Notes under the pieces: generated by a model
Told to the model about the DNA's origin: nothing
The model's input: only the letters and a program-made list of their open reading frames with translations
Databases searched by the model: none
Assembly: GCA_037176905.1 (NCBI GenBank)
Contig: JBBBWG010031086.1
Span: 58,242 to 122,241 of the forward strand
Source: Azolla pinnata
Taxonomy: Eukaryota; Streptophyta; Polypodiopsida; Salviniales; Salviniaceae
Reading direction: 5' to 3'
Length of the DNA: 64,000 nucleotides
Made by a program: the position numbers and the translations under genes
Shown: positions 42,836-54,889 of the stretch, one piece after another
Layout of the letters: every line of letters starts with the position of its first letter
How positions within the stretch are numbered: the stretch's first letter is position 1

Positions 42836-44475
42836 AGGCACTTTTGCTTTGCACCAGCGTTTTTTTTTATTTTCTGCCGAGTTCGATTCGCGTCTCAAAA
42901 CCTGTAAAAGCATGCATGACATGTGTGGCTTGTACCTGCGGACGATGATCGGTCGATCGATCCGCTTGTAATTTGTTTCTTTAAGCGTCGATTCAACGCG
43001 ATTTGCCTTCCGCTTGCCAAAAATTCTGAAGGATTCGATTCCTCTTCTGTTTTCTTGTTCCTGAATTTCTGTCTCGCTCATGTGAACATTATGGATGCAA
43101 ATCATGATGAGGATATTTCAATAAATTAACAATTCAACGCTTAATTGGATTGTAAGATCCCCTTCATCAAAACTTTAAATATTTGTTTAAACTCCTATTA
43201 TGTTTGCATATAGAACATGTAATATTTTGTATTTTCGTCTAAGATTCCCAATAAATACTAAAAAAACTGTCTAAATACTTTACTTTTTATGAAAATCTTA
43301 ATACAATGCCAGATTATAAAAATCTTTAAACTCCATGTGCTTATATAATTTATTAGAAAATGATTAAAAAACCACTTCAAAACTTAAGTAATTGAAAAGT
43401 TTTTTTAAAAACTAGTTATGTTTGCAAATAATAAAATTCCTAATATATATAGAGATAACAATCTAAAGCTTAGTTTTGCCTTTTAAAAAATACTTATTAC
43501 ACATAAAACAATTAATTACTTTCAAAGAACTTTATAATATTAATATACTTATAGAGTATTAGTTAGATTATTTTATTGTGACAAAAAATTCACGGGCTCA
43601 ATTTTCACGAACTCTTTGTTTTTTGTAAAAACACAAGGCTTTGTTCAAAAAATCGATCTGTCACATTCACTTCTTACATAAACCATAGAACTTTATTTCT
43701 AGAAATGATTTGTTCTATTAAATATTTACTACATCGACCCCTTCAAATCAACTTCTTAAATAATTAAGCCATGCATTTTACAAACATTAGGAAAAAAACG
43801 TGATGTGGATCGAATCCATTACTTTTACTATCATCATAAAAAAATTTAACAAATATAATATATTCATGATAATGCTTGATATTAAAGTAGATAATTATCT
43901 CTATCTAAATTTTTGTGTTTTATATTGCACACACTACATTCCTCATGATGTTATATAAACATTCACATATATTTTTTACAAAAAACCGGCCCAGTGCGTC
44001 GTGTATCGATTTGCCCAGCGTTTGGCCACTATATGTAGGTCTGACATTTGATTTGACAAATTACTGTTACTGTACATAATATATAGATAAATAGATAGAG
44101 ATTTGTATAATGTTAGCCCCACTAGAGAAGAACGTGGTGACAGTAGCACCGTCGTCCAACTAATTCCCATGTGACTCAACCTGTAGATGATGCCATGTGA
44201 TAGAATCGATGGCATCCACGATTGGGACACAGACAAAATAATAAACGATTCATGACAATGATCTCGCGCATGGGTCTGGGTGCGTCGCAACTTTTAAAAG
44301 AGGAAACATTCAATAGGACAACCTCTATTTTGCAGACAACTACTGTAGACGCGTGGTGGATGCCAAAAAAAAAAGGATAAGAGCCTCCTGCTTCCGCGAC
44401 AGACGTACTGGAGATCGACAAAAGATCGTCGTGGGATCACCCTTCCCCATTTGAGCAGACTACATACACACTTAC
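42836..44475. other. 3' flank of polyamine oxidase 2 and AT-rich intergenic DNA
   Basis: A candidate polyadenylation signal AATAAA lies near 43119-43126. From about 43140 to 43980 the DNA is strongly AT-rich and has no open frame of note. 43976-44475 lies downstream (in the minus sense) of the TauE/SafE remnant and shows no further family sequence. Confidence 0.55.
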
Positions 44476-45043
44476 ATCCATAAATATTATCACCGATGAA
44501 CAGCACTAGAAGCAATCTAGTGACAACCCAATTAGGGAAGATGACATTGAAGATGACTCCGATGCTTATTCCTAACATTAGCATGGGCTGGAAGACGAGC
44601 GCAACATTGTAATCGATCATTGGTGACTTGAGCCGGAAATTGTACCACACCGATGCGAGCGATGACCCCATGATCATGCCTAGTTAATGCACATATAAAT
44701 CAACTTAAAATCGAATCAATATCGTTAGTGTATTAATGTTTTCATATCGATCGTCAAAATCGATTCCTATAATGATCCATGGATTGATGAGAAGACTGAT
44801 GATTTACTATAATCAGATCCAATTATAAACGAAGATTAATAGGGCGCAATAGTGGTGACCAAATTAAGATTAAAACAGTGAATGGATCGATCATTATATT
44901 GTATAATTATTAATGACAGTTATACCAGAGCAAAGGAATATATTCCATTTTGAAAGAGCTGTTGCCGATTTCTTATCGAAGCTGATGGATCCTCCCACAA
45001 ATGCGACTACCGTTCCGATTTCAAAACCCCAATTCAATTCCAT
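44476..45043 (-). pseudogene. TauE/SafE sulfite-exporter-family remnant
   Basis: Two exon-like pieces on the minus strand. The upstream piece (45043 down to about 44944) encodes MELNWGFEIGTVVAFVGG, then FDKKSATALSK. The downstream piece (44679-44476) encodes MIMGSSLASVWYNFRLKSP, then IDYNVALVFQPMLMLGISIG and FNVIFPNWVVTRLLLVLF. Both match the N-terminal half of plant TauE/SafE membrane proteins, which have about 450-500 residues and many helices. The Gly-rich stretch normally between the first helix and the FDPKSS-like motif is reduced to GG. The expected donor after the SALSK codons reads GG instead of GT (my inference from phase: T|GC). No C-terminal half was found. It is most likely a pseudogene. 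Confidence 0.75.
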
Positions 45044-47570
45044 ATTCTATATTAGGTCAAGCAATTAATCATCATTAATATCGTTGCCTAAACTAATGTA
45101 ACCAAAGGATTTAATCAATCCGCTCTCTCAGTATGACAATAATCAATACAACAGACTGCAAAATGGTTACAACTAGGAACCATATGATACCTCAAGATTG
45201 TTACTAATATAATTAAATACACAAAATTACACTGTGGAATATGTATTACATATTATCATAAGAGAATACGCAAGAATCGCGGTCCAATTACCCAAATCCG
45301 CCTAAGATCATGACAATATAATCTATCCCACAAATGAAACAACTTTAATATTCATAATGCATAAGCGTTTGTGCCACCGTAGATTGTAAGAATTCGTCTC
45401 CGGATCTAGAGCCTGCTGCAAGCATGTTATAGCTAAGCCTTACATATTACAGCTAGTAAATATTAAAGTACTCCTGATCATTGAAATCCGATGATCAGCC
45501 GAAATATTGGACTGACATCAGCCGGGTATAATACAGCACTGTAAAACATTAATTATACAGAAATTAATCATGGCATAACCGACTGCAAGTAGACAATTTA
45601 TGCATCCGTCTATAAATAAATCAAGCTGATAAATTCCCATCTGCATATTGAGTGCCCAATCAATGTATATGATTATCAAGTGGATTTCCAGAATATGGTT
45701 CATGACAATGATGTACTTACTGTTTAGTGATGATCACAAAGCTTGCAATATTGCAGAAAGCAAGTAAAATTGGTTATATTATTAATACCGGCCCTAGATC
45801 GACAAGGCCATAACTAGCTACCGTGTTTCTAATTATTGATAGTATGATTAAGGAATACACCGTTAGTATAAATCACAATCTGATCAATAGAAAATGGCAT
45901 TGATGCCCTAAAGCATTGGATTAATGGATCAATAGTACATATGAACTAAAAGACAATGTTTTGTATTTACATGGCCAGGGACGGCTCAGAGATTAGAAAT
46001 CTTACTGGCCATATTCGTTCTGAAGTACTGCTAGCTGCTGGCATTTTCAGATCTGTATGAATCTGATTGCGCCAGTGCAGCTCGAATTATATGCTGATCA
46101 ACATCGATGCTGCCAGAATATACTAAATCTGATGGAGAAGAAATCTGATCTGATCCGATTTAGTAACTATTCAGATCATTAAGAGCTGCATTATTGTTAT
46201 ATTGAGCAGCTTGAGCCAGCTGCGCCCGAGCGCTCGATCATCATTGATGATCCCGACACAATCATATCTTCCTCTGCAATCGAATTATATTGGTCGGCTC
46301 ATGCAATACTCTTATAATCGATCTGATCATAGCCAGTTGCACCATCGCAACACACCGGCATGATAATCATCCGATTTGAATGAATGATCAAGCTGAATGT
46401 ACAAACCGATACGAACACCACAATTGCTGCCCTACTGACCATATTTGATTATAAATTCAGTTCACCGCACCTCAGCAATTATATATTGAACCCCGATTAT
46501 CGGAACATGATCACGAAAGTTAAGGTATAATTGGACCGGTTCCATACAATTTATATACTGCACCAGCTTTGGTGGCCAGGATTGTTGCAGTAATTATTAC
46601 AATATCTAGTTGTTGATGCTGTTGCGGATCCACGCTTGTATGAATGATGCTGCCTGCTAGAGTTTTAAAACCAGAATTAAACATATAATATATGGACCTG
46701 AAGATATTCATATTGACATATAATAATTGAACCAGTAGTTACATTGCAAGCAAGAGATGGTCATACTCCGGAATCTTTAAAGATACAATACTAATATCAT
46801 CGAATTAGCCAGTGGGTTTATAAATTATATTATATTCAAAGAACTAGTTCCAATTTAGATATTAATGTACAATTTGGAATACTAGTATAATTATCTTTAC
46901 AAGATACATTGAAGAAATTTTGTCCTTAATATTATTCTGCTATGATTCCCTGCCCGCATAACCGATCCTCAACATCTAAATTCTAATTAGGACACAGTAC
47001 TTCCAATAGAAACTAGAGATCAACCTGACAGGTATAGCACTTATACCATCAGGTAGACTGGGTGTTGAAGATCCACCCATTACTTAAAACTAGCATGAAT
47101 TATATATTTTACATGCCCATCAAATCATACTCGTACCAAGTTGACCGGATGATCGATCTACAATTATAGTAACTTCAGCATCAAGCACATTGCAAATATA
47201 TTTTCACCCCCATTCACGTGCCGTTAATGGCATCATTAGCATACAATTTCTGATTACATTCAGCATGACTGATTGAGGACGATCTCTAGCCATAAGCACT
47301 TAGCAGAAGTATAAATTGTCATATAATATTTCAGGCACTTGAGAAAACCACAAGAATGAAGTAGTTAACATTGAAAACAGCGGTGCTGTTTAATGGGGAG
47401 AAATACATACTTAATGCCGATTAGTAGTATAATTCCACATATCCCGTCAATCAGCGGAAGAATTGAGCCCATCAGTGCAAAATTGACATGCATTTGAAAT
47501 TAAAATTTCGTTTGGTGGATCCAAGTATAGAAGTCAATATTATATTTTAGGGACTTCAGCACTAAGTACA
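45044..47570. other. Gene-free intergenic DNA
   Basis: Moderately AT-rich sequence without an open frame above about 63 codons on either strand. I see no repeats of note, no terminal repeats and no RNA gene. Frequent GATCTGATC-like words occur around 46130-46330 without a regular period. Confidence 0.55.
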
Positions 47571-48105
47571 GATGCATGCGTGCCCAGATTAACGCATCTG
47601 GGTTTGATGCACATGCATGTGGGGATGGATGCACGCCTCCGCATGTCCACATGCCATGGCCATGTACGTATGCATACATGCATGGATGTCCCGTGGCATG
47701 TCATTCATGCATACACATGCATGTGGGGATGCGCATGCCTGCCTGCATGCATGCCGTCATGTGGATTCGGCATGCATCATGTCACATGGAGTTGATGCAC
47801 ATGCATCACATGCATGCGGGGATGCGCATGCCTGCCTGCATGCATGCCGTCATGCGGATTCGGCATGCATCATGTCACATGGAGTTGATGCACATGCATC
47901 GCATGCATGGATTTGATGCACATGCATCGCATGAATCACGTCACATGGATTTGATGCACATGCACCGCATGCATCATGTCATATGGATTTTGCATCACGT
48001 CACATGGATTTGATGCACATGCATCGCATGCATGTGTGCGCATGCGCAGATGTACATACATGTGCATGCATGTATGTAGGATTTGCATGCATGCATGCAT
48101 TTCCT
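47571..48105. repeat. CATG/GCATGC-rich minisatellite upstream of the CID1-like gene
   Basis: A dense array built from GCATGCATCATGTCACATGG and TTGATGCACATGCATC segments, with a longer unit of about 90 bp (GGGGATGCGCATGCCTGCC to CACATGGAGTTGATG) present about twice. Palindromic CATG, GCATGC and TGCATGCA occur dozens of times. It ends about 110 bp before the CID1-like ATG. Confidence 0.9.
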
Positions 48106-48214
48106 GAATTAGAATGATTTCTGATGCGTTTTCCTTCCTGCAATTCCTGATGCGCTGCTTGCCTAGATCCACCGCCATTGCTTCCCTGCAGGAAGAGGCT
48201 CTCTCTGCTCTGCC

Positions 48215-49646
48215 ATGGATTCCACTTCAGGTAAATCCAACACGCTACTCCCTGCACCAGGTAATCTGAATTTCGTCGTCACTCCAAACCTTTCCCTAAT
48301 TCGACCTGGCGTCTTGTCTTGATCCATGATTTCCTACCTCTTTGGAATCCGTCTCTGTTCGTTAATCTCATGTCCTCGTCAGAGAGTCATTAGATTGAGC
48401 TATTCTCTCGGATCCTTCATGAAACCGCTGCCTTGATTCGTCGATAGTTAATGTTTCGGAGTGGTGAACATTTAGTGCTGGAAATGTGTGTGTTGTGTGT
48501 GTGTGCTGTGTGTGCGCTCTGAACCTAATGCTGTGCGATGCTTATAGATCCGTCATCGACTGCAAAACCATGGATTCCGAATCCGAATCCTGTAACAATG
48601 GACAGCAATAACCGAATTCCATCGTCGTTTTCTAAACTGGATCCAAAGACTCTTTTTTTCCGACCTTCGCACAAGGATGTAGAAGGAAATGCCTTGTTGC
48701 CGCAAACAGCAACATTCTGTGATGATGGCGATGGTGATGGGGATCATGATCAGCTCAAACTAATTGAAGCTGGGGACTTGGATGAGGATCAATATGTTTT
48801 CAATCAGTACGAGGATGTGGAAGATCTGGAGGAAGACCACGTTTTTTATCAGGATGAGGAGGTTGAGTTTGTGCACCACGAAGCTAGATTACTTAAACGT
48901 GACTGGAATTATGGAAGCTTTCTTCCAGAATGGGATAACGTGGATGATTTCTCATTAGAGTGGTGGGAGCTGATACAGAACAACCTTCCCTTTCGAAGGT
49001 ATTGGTTGAGTATGTATCAAGGTGATGTTTCGGAAATTCTAGGTGGGGACGGATACTTTTTGGAGTCGGAATTCATCAAAGAAAGTGATGCTGCCGACAA
49101 CGAAATCATTATAGCCATGCACGCTGCATTGGATGAGGGGATCGTGAGTCCTACGGAAGGTATGATCAAGTAATGGTTCTCTCCGAGGTCTTACATCTAG
49201 AATCGTGAAAGAGATCGTTTGCAAGGTTAAAAGATCTAGAATAACTAATGATAGAAATTGTGGGAGTGATCAGGATTGTCTACAAATACGCTTGCAGGCA
49301 AGGCCTAGGGAGAATGAAGAGAGAAATCATTGGACAGTAATCATGCTCACAAATAGGTCCACATAGGAATGAATGTTTTGCTAGGTTAAACCTAGACTTA
49401 CGAGAAAATAATCAATTTGAATGGATGTTTGGCAAACTGGTCAGTAATCAATTTGTTGGCAAATAGATCCATATTGGGGAGTCTGTTTTGGAAGGTTTAT
49501 AGAGTTTGTAGATTCTTTTGCGACTGCTATCCTCATACTCCTCCCAATATTTCGATCACTGATGGTTCTGTCTGTATGTTGTTGCAGAATCTGTAAGCAT
49601 GGAACCACCACCCGAAGAACCGCAGAAGCTGGAAGCAGATTGTTAA
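48215..49646 (+). CDS. CID1/ERD15-like PAM2-motif protein
   Basis: Family members bind the MLLE domain of poly(A)-binding protein through a PAM2 motif and are linked to stress and ABA responses. Three exons: 48215-48230, 48548-49159 and 49588-49646, giving 228 residues with phase-1 junctions throughout. The PAM2-like motif is SKLDPKTLFFRP (residues 34-45). The hallmark ERD15 segment VDDFSLEWWELIQ, followed by FRRYWLSMYQ, lies at about 137-163. Between them is a roughly 90-residue Asp/Glu-rich segment (DGDGDGDHD, EDVEDLEEDH) that typical ERD15 proteins, in which the two motifs are close together, do not have. The C-terminus ends PPPEEPQKLEADC. The first exon encodes only MDSTS, so the start depends on the splice at 48230/48548. 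An alternative ATG in exon 2 would remove part of the N-terminus but keep PAM2. Confidence 0.82.
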
Positions 49647-50706
49647 GTTCTAGCAAGCCTGTTCTGAAGTATTGGGCAGTAACTATCTAAGCGGAATTTA
49701 TGTACATAATGCGTGATGTATACACTGAAGATCCCCTTCGTAAGTGCCTTAAATAAGGCTGTAATACAATATATGTGGTAATAGAAATAGCCTCACAAGG
49801 TTTGCATTGTACTTGCCTCACATCTTTTGGTTTTAATTGAAGTTTTCATCTTGGAAGCAAAAATAGCTCCAGAATCAATCAGTCTTGTAACCATGATGCT
49901 AAAAATGTGCATCTATTTGTGAGTTTTTGTATTTACTACACATGAGTTCCGGTATTGTGTATCATGCACATAAGCAATGAAGTTTATACAACATCTAACC
50001 CTAAAGAGCCTCTGGATCAAAATCTTAAGGTAAGAATACTGCTGAACATTATTTTAACTACCACTGACACATTAGGGGTGCCCACTATGAACATTGAGAT
50101 ACATGCTTCAAACTTTGAAATACTACTATGGATTTGAAAACTTCTGGTACCTTACCATTCTAGGCATCAGAGTGTCGATTACATTAAGCAATTGGAAGGA
50201 AGATGGCTGGAAATGCACGTTTTTCCATTCATTTTCTTTCATACATTGACACTATGCCTGTTTCTTTCATACATTTAACAGTAGCTCAATTCAAGAACAG
50301 AGCTGTTCAGCATATTCGGGTTGAGTCTGTCTTTAGTTTTACCAGACAAGCAGATTTTCAGCTGAAATGCCACACCTACAACAAGGATCCAATTGCCTGT
50401 TCTATTAAAGAAAGCAAGGTTTTGTGAGAGAGTGAGTACGTCGTGTCCTTCAAGAAACCCAGGATTTGTTCACCCTGCTTGCTCCATTTGCTGGCTAGGT
50501 CCTGAGCCTTAAAATGACGATCATTGGAGCTACGACAGTTAAGTCATATATACATACATGTGCCGAAAGGCCAAATGCAGTTCGTAGTAACATCCCCCCT
50601 TTGGGTTGTTGACAAAATCACAGGAGAATTCGAAGAAAGAATGGTATACAACATCATGTTCCGCATTTGTTTCCAGAGAGTTTTAGGGTTTAGGTTTTAA
50701 GAGGGA
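49647..50706. other. Convergent 3' flanks
   Basis: The 3' UTR of the CID1-like gene (possible poly(A) signals near 49745-49770) and the 3' flank of the phosphatase gene on the other strand. No gene is recognised in the roughly 1 kb between them. Confidence 0.6.
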
Positions 50707-52083
50707 TTACTTGACGCTCGTCTCGGAGAGCAAAGACGCGAGGCCGTCCTGTTCTCGCTTCTTCCAAAACGGCTCTCTGGGCGGTGGAGGCACCACAGGC
50801 TTCTTCGGAGCAGCAATCTGGCGCTGCTCAGATCTCGATAGCACCTTCAGATGCTCGTCATTCTTGATCTCGAGCACTTCGGGGGGAGCATCGCCGCAGC
50901 CTGAGGACATACCAACATCAACACGGATGACGCGGTTCATGCAAGCGCCATTGATGCCAAAAGGCTGTTGAATGGTGTGCCCGACGATCATCCTCTCGGA
51001 GCCATGGATCGAGTCGAGGGCCCTTTCCAGCAAATCGCAGTCACAAAACCGCTCCTTGATCTCCGAGTACTTCCTCACCCACACGACTGCATCACGGCCA
51101 TGGAGGAAGCTCGGCCCGAACCGCCCTTTCTTGCCCAGGATCCATTCCCTGACTTCTTCGTTCATTCGCTCGAGGCCATAGCTCGCGTGGGAGGGAAGAA
51201 CCCCGCCGTGGGCAAAGACAGTTTTGCCGATCACCACCACCGTCGGATGCTTGGCGAGGAAGCGCGTCGAGATCGGCCCACCGGGCCTCAATGCCACGAA
51301 TCGAGCCCTGAGATGCATCGGAATCGTGCTCAGGATTCCTTCATCATCTCCTCCTCCTCCTCCATCGATAACACCACCGTGTTCTCCATGGATCAAGAAG
51401 AGCCTTTCCCTCCTCCTCGCGCCATCATCGCCATCACCGTTGCATAGCTCCTTCATCTTGCTTCCCCTCTCGTACCAGTAGGCCCAGTTCTGGAACTCTA
51501 GAGCGCTCGAGTGCGTCGCGTACCTGAAGTCGCCTTCCATGTTCATGACCTCATGGTTCCCGTTCATGACAATGAGGTCCCCGCCCGATCTACGCGCCTG
51601 CCTCCCGAGCTTCTCGAGGAGGTAGAGGACCTTCAGCTCTTCTCCCCCACGATCCAGAACGTCCCCGACCTGCACCACCGTTGCGTCCCCTCCGATCCAT
51701 GCATCTGCATCGTCCATGACGCCTGCGATCTTCAGCGATTCCCGCGCCTTGGCGAGGTCCCCATGGATGTCTCCGATCGCTACAAGCCGCCGCACCGGCG
51801 GCCTGTAAGTAGACATTCCACGGCGGTTGTGGTTGTGGTGGTGGTGGTAGCGCCCTTCGCTGCTCTGATCGTCCATGGCGCTGCTGTGGTTGTCGCTCGT
51901 CTCTCGGATCTGCTCCTCGTCGCGGCCCAGGAACTGGCCTCCCACGACGTAATCCACGAAGGTGTCCACGAATGCGGAGACGAGGGAGGGCAACTCGTCG
52001 CAGAGAGGGGTTTGCGCATTCGGAGGAGGAGGAGGCGGATCTCCATGGCTGCTGCTGCTGCTATGGCGGGGAGGAGGAGGCAT
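50707..52083 (-). CDS. Shewanella-like protein phosphatase (SLP-type metallophosphatase)
   Basis: PPP-family serine/threonine or tyrosine phosphatase of the bacterial-like SLP group. Single exon of 458 residues from the ATG at 52083. Metal-binding motifs in order: GDIHGD (104-109), GDVLDRG (140-146), GNHE (175-178), then HGG in FAHGGVLPSHASYG and GHT in MIVGHTIQQ. An upstream in-frame ATG at 52209 would add 42 residues that are a Lys/Thr run from a TTC/TTCG tract, so I prefer 52083, where Pro-rich MPPPPRHSSSSS begins. No targeting peptide is obvious, which favours an SLP2-like cytosolic form over the chloroplast SLP1. The long open frames on the opposite strand are GC-rich shadows. It is divergent from the G-patch gene. 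Confidence 0.9.
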   Translation of the reverse strand: MPPPPRHSSSSSHGDPPPPPPNAQTPLCDELPSLVSAFVDTFVDYVVGGQFLGRDEEQIRETSDNHSSAMDDQSSEGRYHHHHNHNRRGMSTYRPPVRRLVAIGDIHGDLAKARESLKIAGVMDDADAWIGGDATVVQVGDVLDRGGEELKVLYLLEKLGRQARRSGGDLIVMNGNHEVMNMEGDFRYATHSSALEFQNWAYWYERGSKMKELCNGDGDDGARRRERLFLIHGEHGGVIDGGGGGDDEGILSTIPMHLRARFVALRPGGPISTRFLAKHPTVVVIGKTVFAHGGVLPSHASYGLERMNEEVREWILGKKGRFGPSFLHGRDAVVWVRKYSEIKERFCDCDLLERALDSIHGSERMIVGHTIQQPFGINGACMNRVIRVDVGMSSGCGDAPPEVLEIKNDEHLKVLSRSEQRQIAAPKKPVVPPPPREPFWKKREQDGLASLLSETSVK

Positions 52084-53128
52084 TCTGCACTCTGTCGTCT
52101 TCGTCGTCTTCTTCTTCTTCGTCTTCTTCGTTTGCTTCTTCTTCTTCGTGGTTAGGGTTAGAGAATCTCTTCTTGTTCTTTCCTTGTTGTAGAAAATCAC
52201 ACACAACACACAAGTAATCTGATCTGATTCATAAACAGAGTCGAGTCAGATTCTCTGATTCAGAAGCAATGTTTGTGATGTGGCTCGTAAGCAAGTCGAT
52301 GGAATGTCGCGATTTAAGAAGCGGGATCTGTGCGTGATCGCTACAGCTCGAATCGGTGAAACCGCCCGCTGTTTGCTGTGCGTTCGGTGGTTACGTGATG
52401 TGCGTTCCCTCCGAAAGGAAGCGCGCGGATTGCTGCGGAGCAACACACGAGGTTATGCGATTGCATAAACAAGTCGATCCGGATGGTATGATTAAGAAGC
52501 TGATATGTGTTACGTAATTTTTACACCCTGAATCGGCGAAGTGTCTGTTGCTTGCTGTTGGATGGTTACAGACGATGGACGTTCCTTCAAAGGACGAGGC
52601 AGATCGCTACGCGAGCAGATCAGAAAGCGCCCCCAACACTCCCTTCAGCTTGCGCCAGCAGGAAACACGCGTTTCGATCCGATCCGATGTCCGATCGCTG
52701 GCCGATTATTCGGGCACAACTGCTGGCCAGAAACGCTTCCCGCCCCGTCACATGATCCCGTTCTGTTGTGCCTCGGCATCTCTCGAGCCGCATGCTGCTT
52801 CCGCCCCCGGATTGCGGAGCTGTAACGATACGCGGAGGATTGTGAAGCCTTCGGAGGAGCCTTCTCGATCGTTAGCAAACAGCAGCCTCTCTCTCGATGC
52901 TTCGAAGGGGGAGCTGCGGATCGATGCCACTACACATGATTAGCTCAGTACATATGCAGATGCAGAACATAGAGACCATCAAATTAACCTTTGCTTCTCT
53001 ATATGCTTAGAAGAGATTAACCTTTCTGTGCTTAAAACGCACAGATGCATTGTGTGTGTGTGTGTGTGTGTGTGTTGTTGTGTTGTGTTTTGTAAGCAGC
53101 GTGGGAACGCCCTCTTAAGAAGAAGAAG
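52084..53128. promoter_or_regulatory. Divergent promoter between the phosphatase and G-patch genes
   Basis: About 1 kb shared by two head-to-head genes. It contains TTC/GTC microsatellite in the phosphatase leader (52095-52150), a diverged internal duplication (about 52285-52410 and 52464-52590) and a (GT)n tract at 53053-53075. No TATA box stands out. The 60-130 codon frames here overlap in several phases and are not supported. Confidence 0.5.
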
Positions 53129-54889
53129 ATGAAAGAAAACAGAGAGAACGCGGCGATGGCTCTGCAGCAGGAAGACGAAGCAGACGAAGACCAAGCTCTG
53201 CTACCGCGCCATTCCTCTCTGCCCACCATCAAGGGCAACATTGGATTCAAGGTCGCTCCTCCTCCTCCTCCTCTTTCCTTCTCTCTGCGTTCTTCTTTCT
53301 GTTCCTTCCTTGTATACTTTCGTGGGATATAGATCTTTCTCACTCGTGCTGCGCTTCTCTTTTGTTCCTCTGTCCTCAGCTGCTTCAAAAGTCGGGTTGG
53401 AAAGAAGGCACCGGCTTGGGAGCTTCAGAGCAGGTGAGTTTGCAGTCTTTTACCAAATGCCTCGTGAGCTTGCGTGCACGGCCTTTTTTCCTTTACCGTC
53501 CTATTTCTGCATCTCCCTTGTTGTTCTGCTAGGTTTTCATGTTCGTAGTTACTTTTCTTTTTTCCTGCACGTTATGTTGCTGCGGTCTTTTCTTTTCCAT
53601 CACGAGGAGCTTCGGAAAAATCTCATTGGGTTTTTATCTTGATTTCGGAGTTCTTCTGATTACACCTGTGTTAATGAAGCCAAAGTATGGTTTTGTGTGG
53701 ATTTGTGGTGTGTTAATTTGTTTTGCGCCATCAATCTGAGGATATATAGCATCCATCAGGGCATTTCCTGAGGATGGATATGTCTGTTGGTCCTGTTGAG
53801 TGATATGGTCGTCGTGGTCTTTTGTTTATTGTTGTATTTGAAGAACTGTAATACCAGCTCCGCTGATATATTCCAGAATATGTACGTACACGAACAACAT
53901 ACATGCATCAAAATTAAAGGCTTAGATGTTTGCGATTTCTGGTATAGACTGTGACAAGAAGAAAGGTCATGAGCAGGAGATAGAGACGGCTTTTAGTCTT
54001 ATGCAATATGGCCAACAGAAACAATATCTTTCATATTCTTGGAAACGTACTAGGTTTATAAAGCTTGACCATCGTGACGATATAGAAGGTTCAACATCAC
54101 ATGTATACTGATGATCATTCTGTATCTTGTGCATAGACTTATGGTTTCTTTTAATGGTTTCAGGGGAGGTTGGAGCCATTGGATGTGGTGGTGAAGAATG
54201 ACAAGAGAGGAATAGGTGCATCTACATTGCCGGCAAATAAGAAGCTGTGTGAGGCTCCAAAACAAAGAAAGGCTGGAACAAGTGAAAAGAAAAAAGGATC
54301 TGAGGTAAGTGTAAAGAGTATTTTCTCAAAAAGCTTGCGTCAGGGGAAATCAATCAAGATTTCGTTCTAGTTTCCCACTATTCTTGACATGCTCTATTAT
54401 CATGAGAGTAGTTGGTTTCCTAGTTTGAGTGGCATTTTTGGACAAAATTTCCTTGTTTAGATTATTTCACATGCGTATCTTGTTATGAAGTGAGGCTGGA
54501 TTACATCAAATGAAAACATGGGCCTGAGGTGAATGTAAGGCAAGCTTGCATCGGGACAAATTACTTGAAATTGCAGTGTAGTTCACCGCAGCTTTTGACA
54601 TGCTCAGTTTTTGTGAGTAGATTGTTTGCCAGTCTGGATAGGATTTTGGAAAAAATTGCCTTATTTAGATTATTGAGCATAGCTACATATTGTTCTGGTA
54701 GAACATAATTTCTGAGTCATGAATAAGTTACATGTAATTGGATTTCTTTCATTTTTCGTATGCTACCAGTGCAAGCAAAGCAAAAAAGCATCGAAGAGAC
54801 TGAAGAAAGAACTAGCAAGAGAGAAGGAGTTGCAAGAACAGGTGTTCCAGCGTAACTTCTTCCGGGAATTCTGGCCTGAAAATGTCTGA
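53129..54889 (+). CDS. Small G-patch (D111) domain protein
   Basis: Probably a nuclear RNA-processing cofactor; G-patches often activate DEAH helicases. Four exons with consistent phases: 53129-53251, 53380-53433, 54164-54304 and 54770-54889, giving 145 residues. The N-terminus is acidic. The G-patch core spans exons 1-3: GNIGFKLLQKSGWKEGTGLG, then RLEPLDVVVKNDKRGIGA, matching the family's glycine and aromatic spacing. The C-terminus is a Lys-rich coiled-coil-like tail (KKASKRLKKELAREKE) ending FFREFWPENV. It resembles a short plant family of D111/G-patch proteins. A second ATG at codon 10 (MALQQ) could also be used. The 3' UTR begins after TGA at 54889. Confidence 0.88.

Noticed and set aside
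47576-48257. 145-codon Met/His/Cys-rich frames on both strands
   Set aside because: They are translations of the CATG-rich array; all phases are open because the repeat lacks stop codons.
51511-52155. 214-codon plus-strand frame opposite the phosphatase gene
   Set aside because: It is a GC-rich shadow of the minus-strand gene, which carries all the catalytic motifs.
52084-52209. Upstream start of the phosphatase adding 42 Lys/Thr-rich residues
   Set aside because: The extension is encoded by a leader microsatellite (TTC/GTC) and has no targeting or domain character; the start at 52083 is more plausible.
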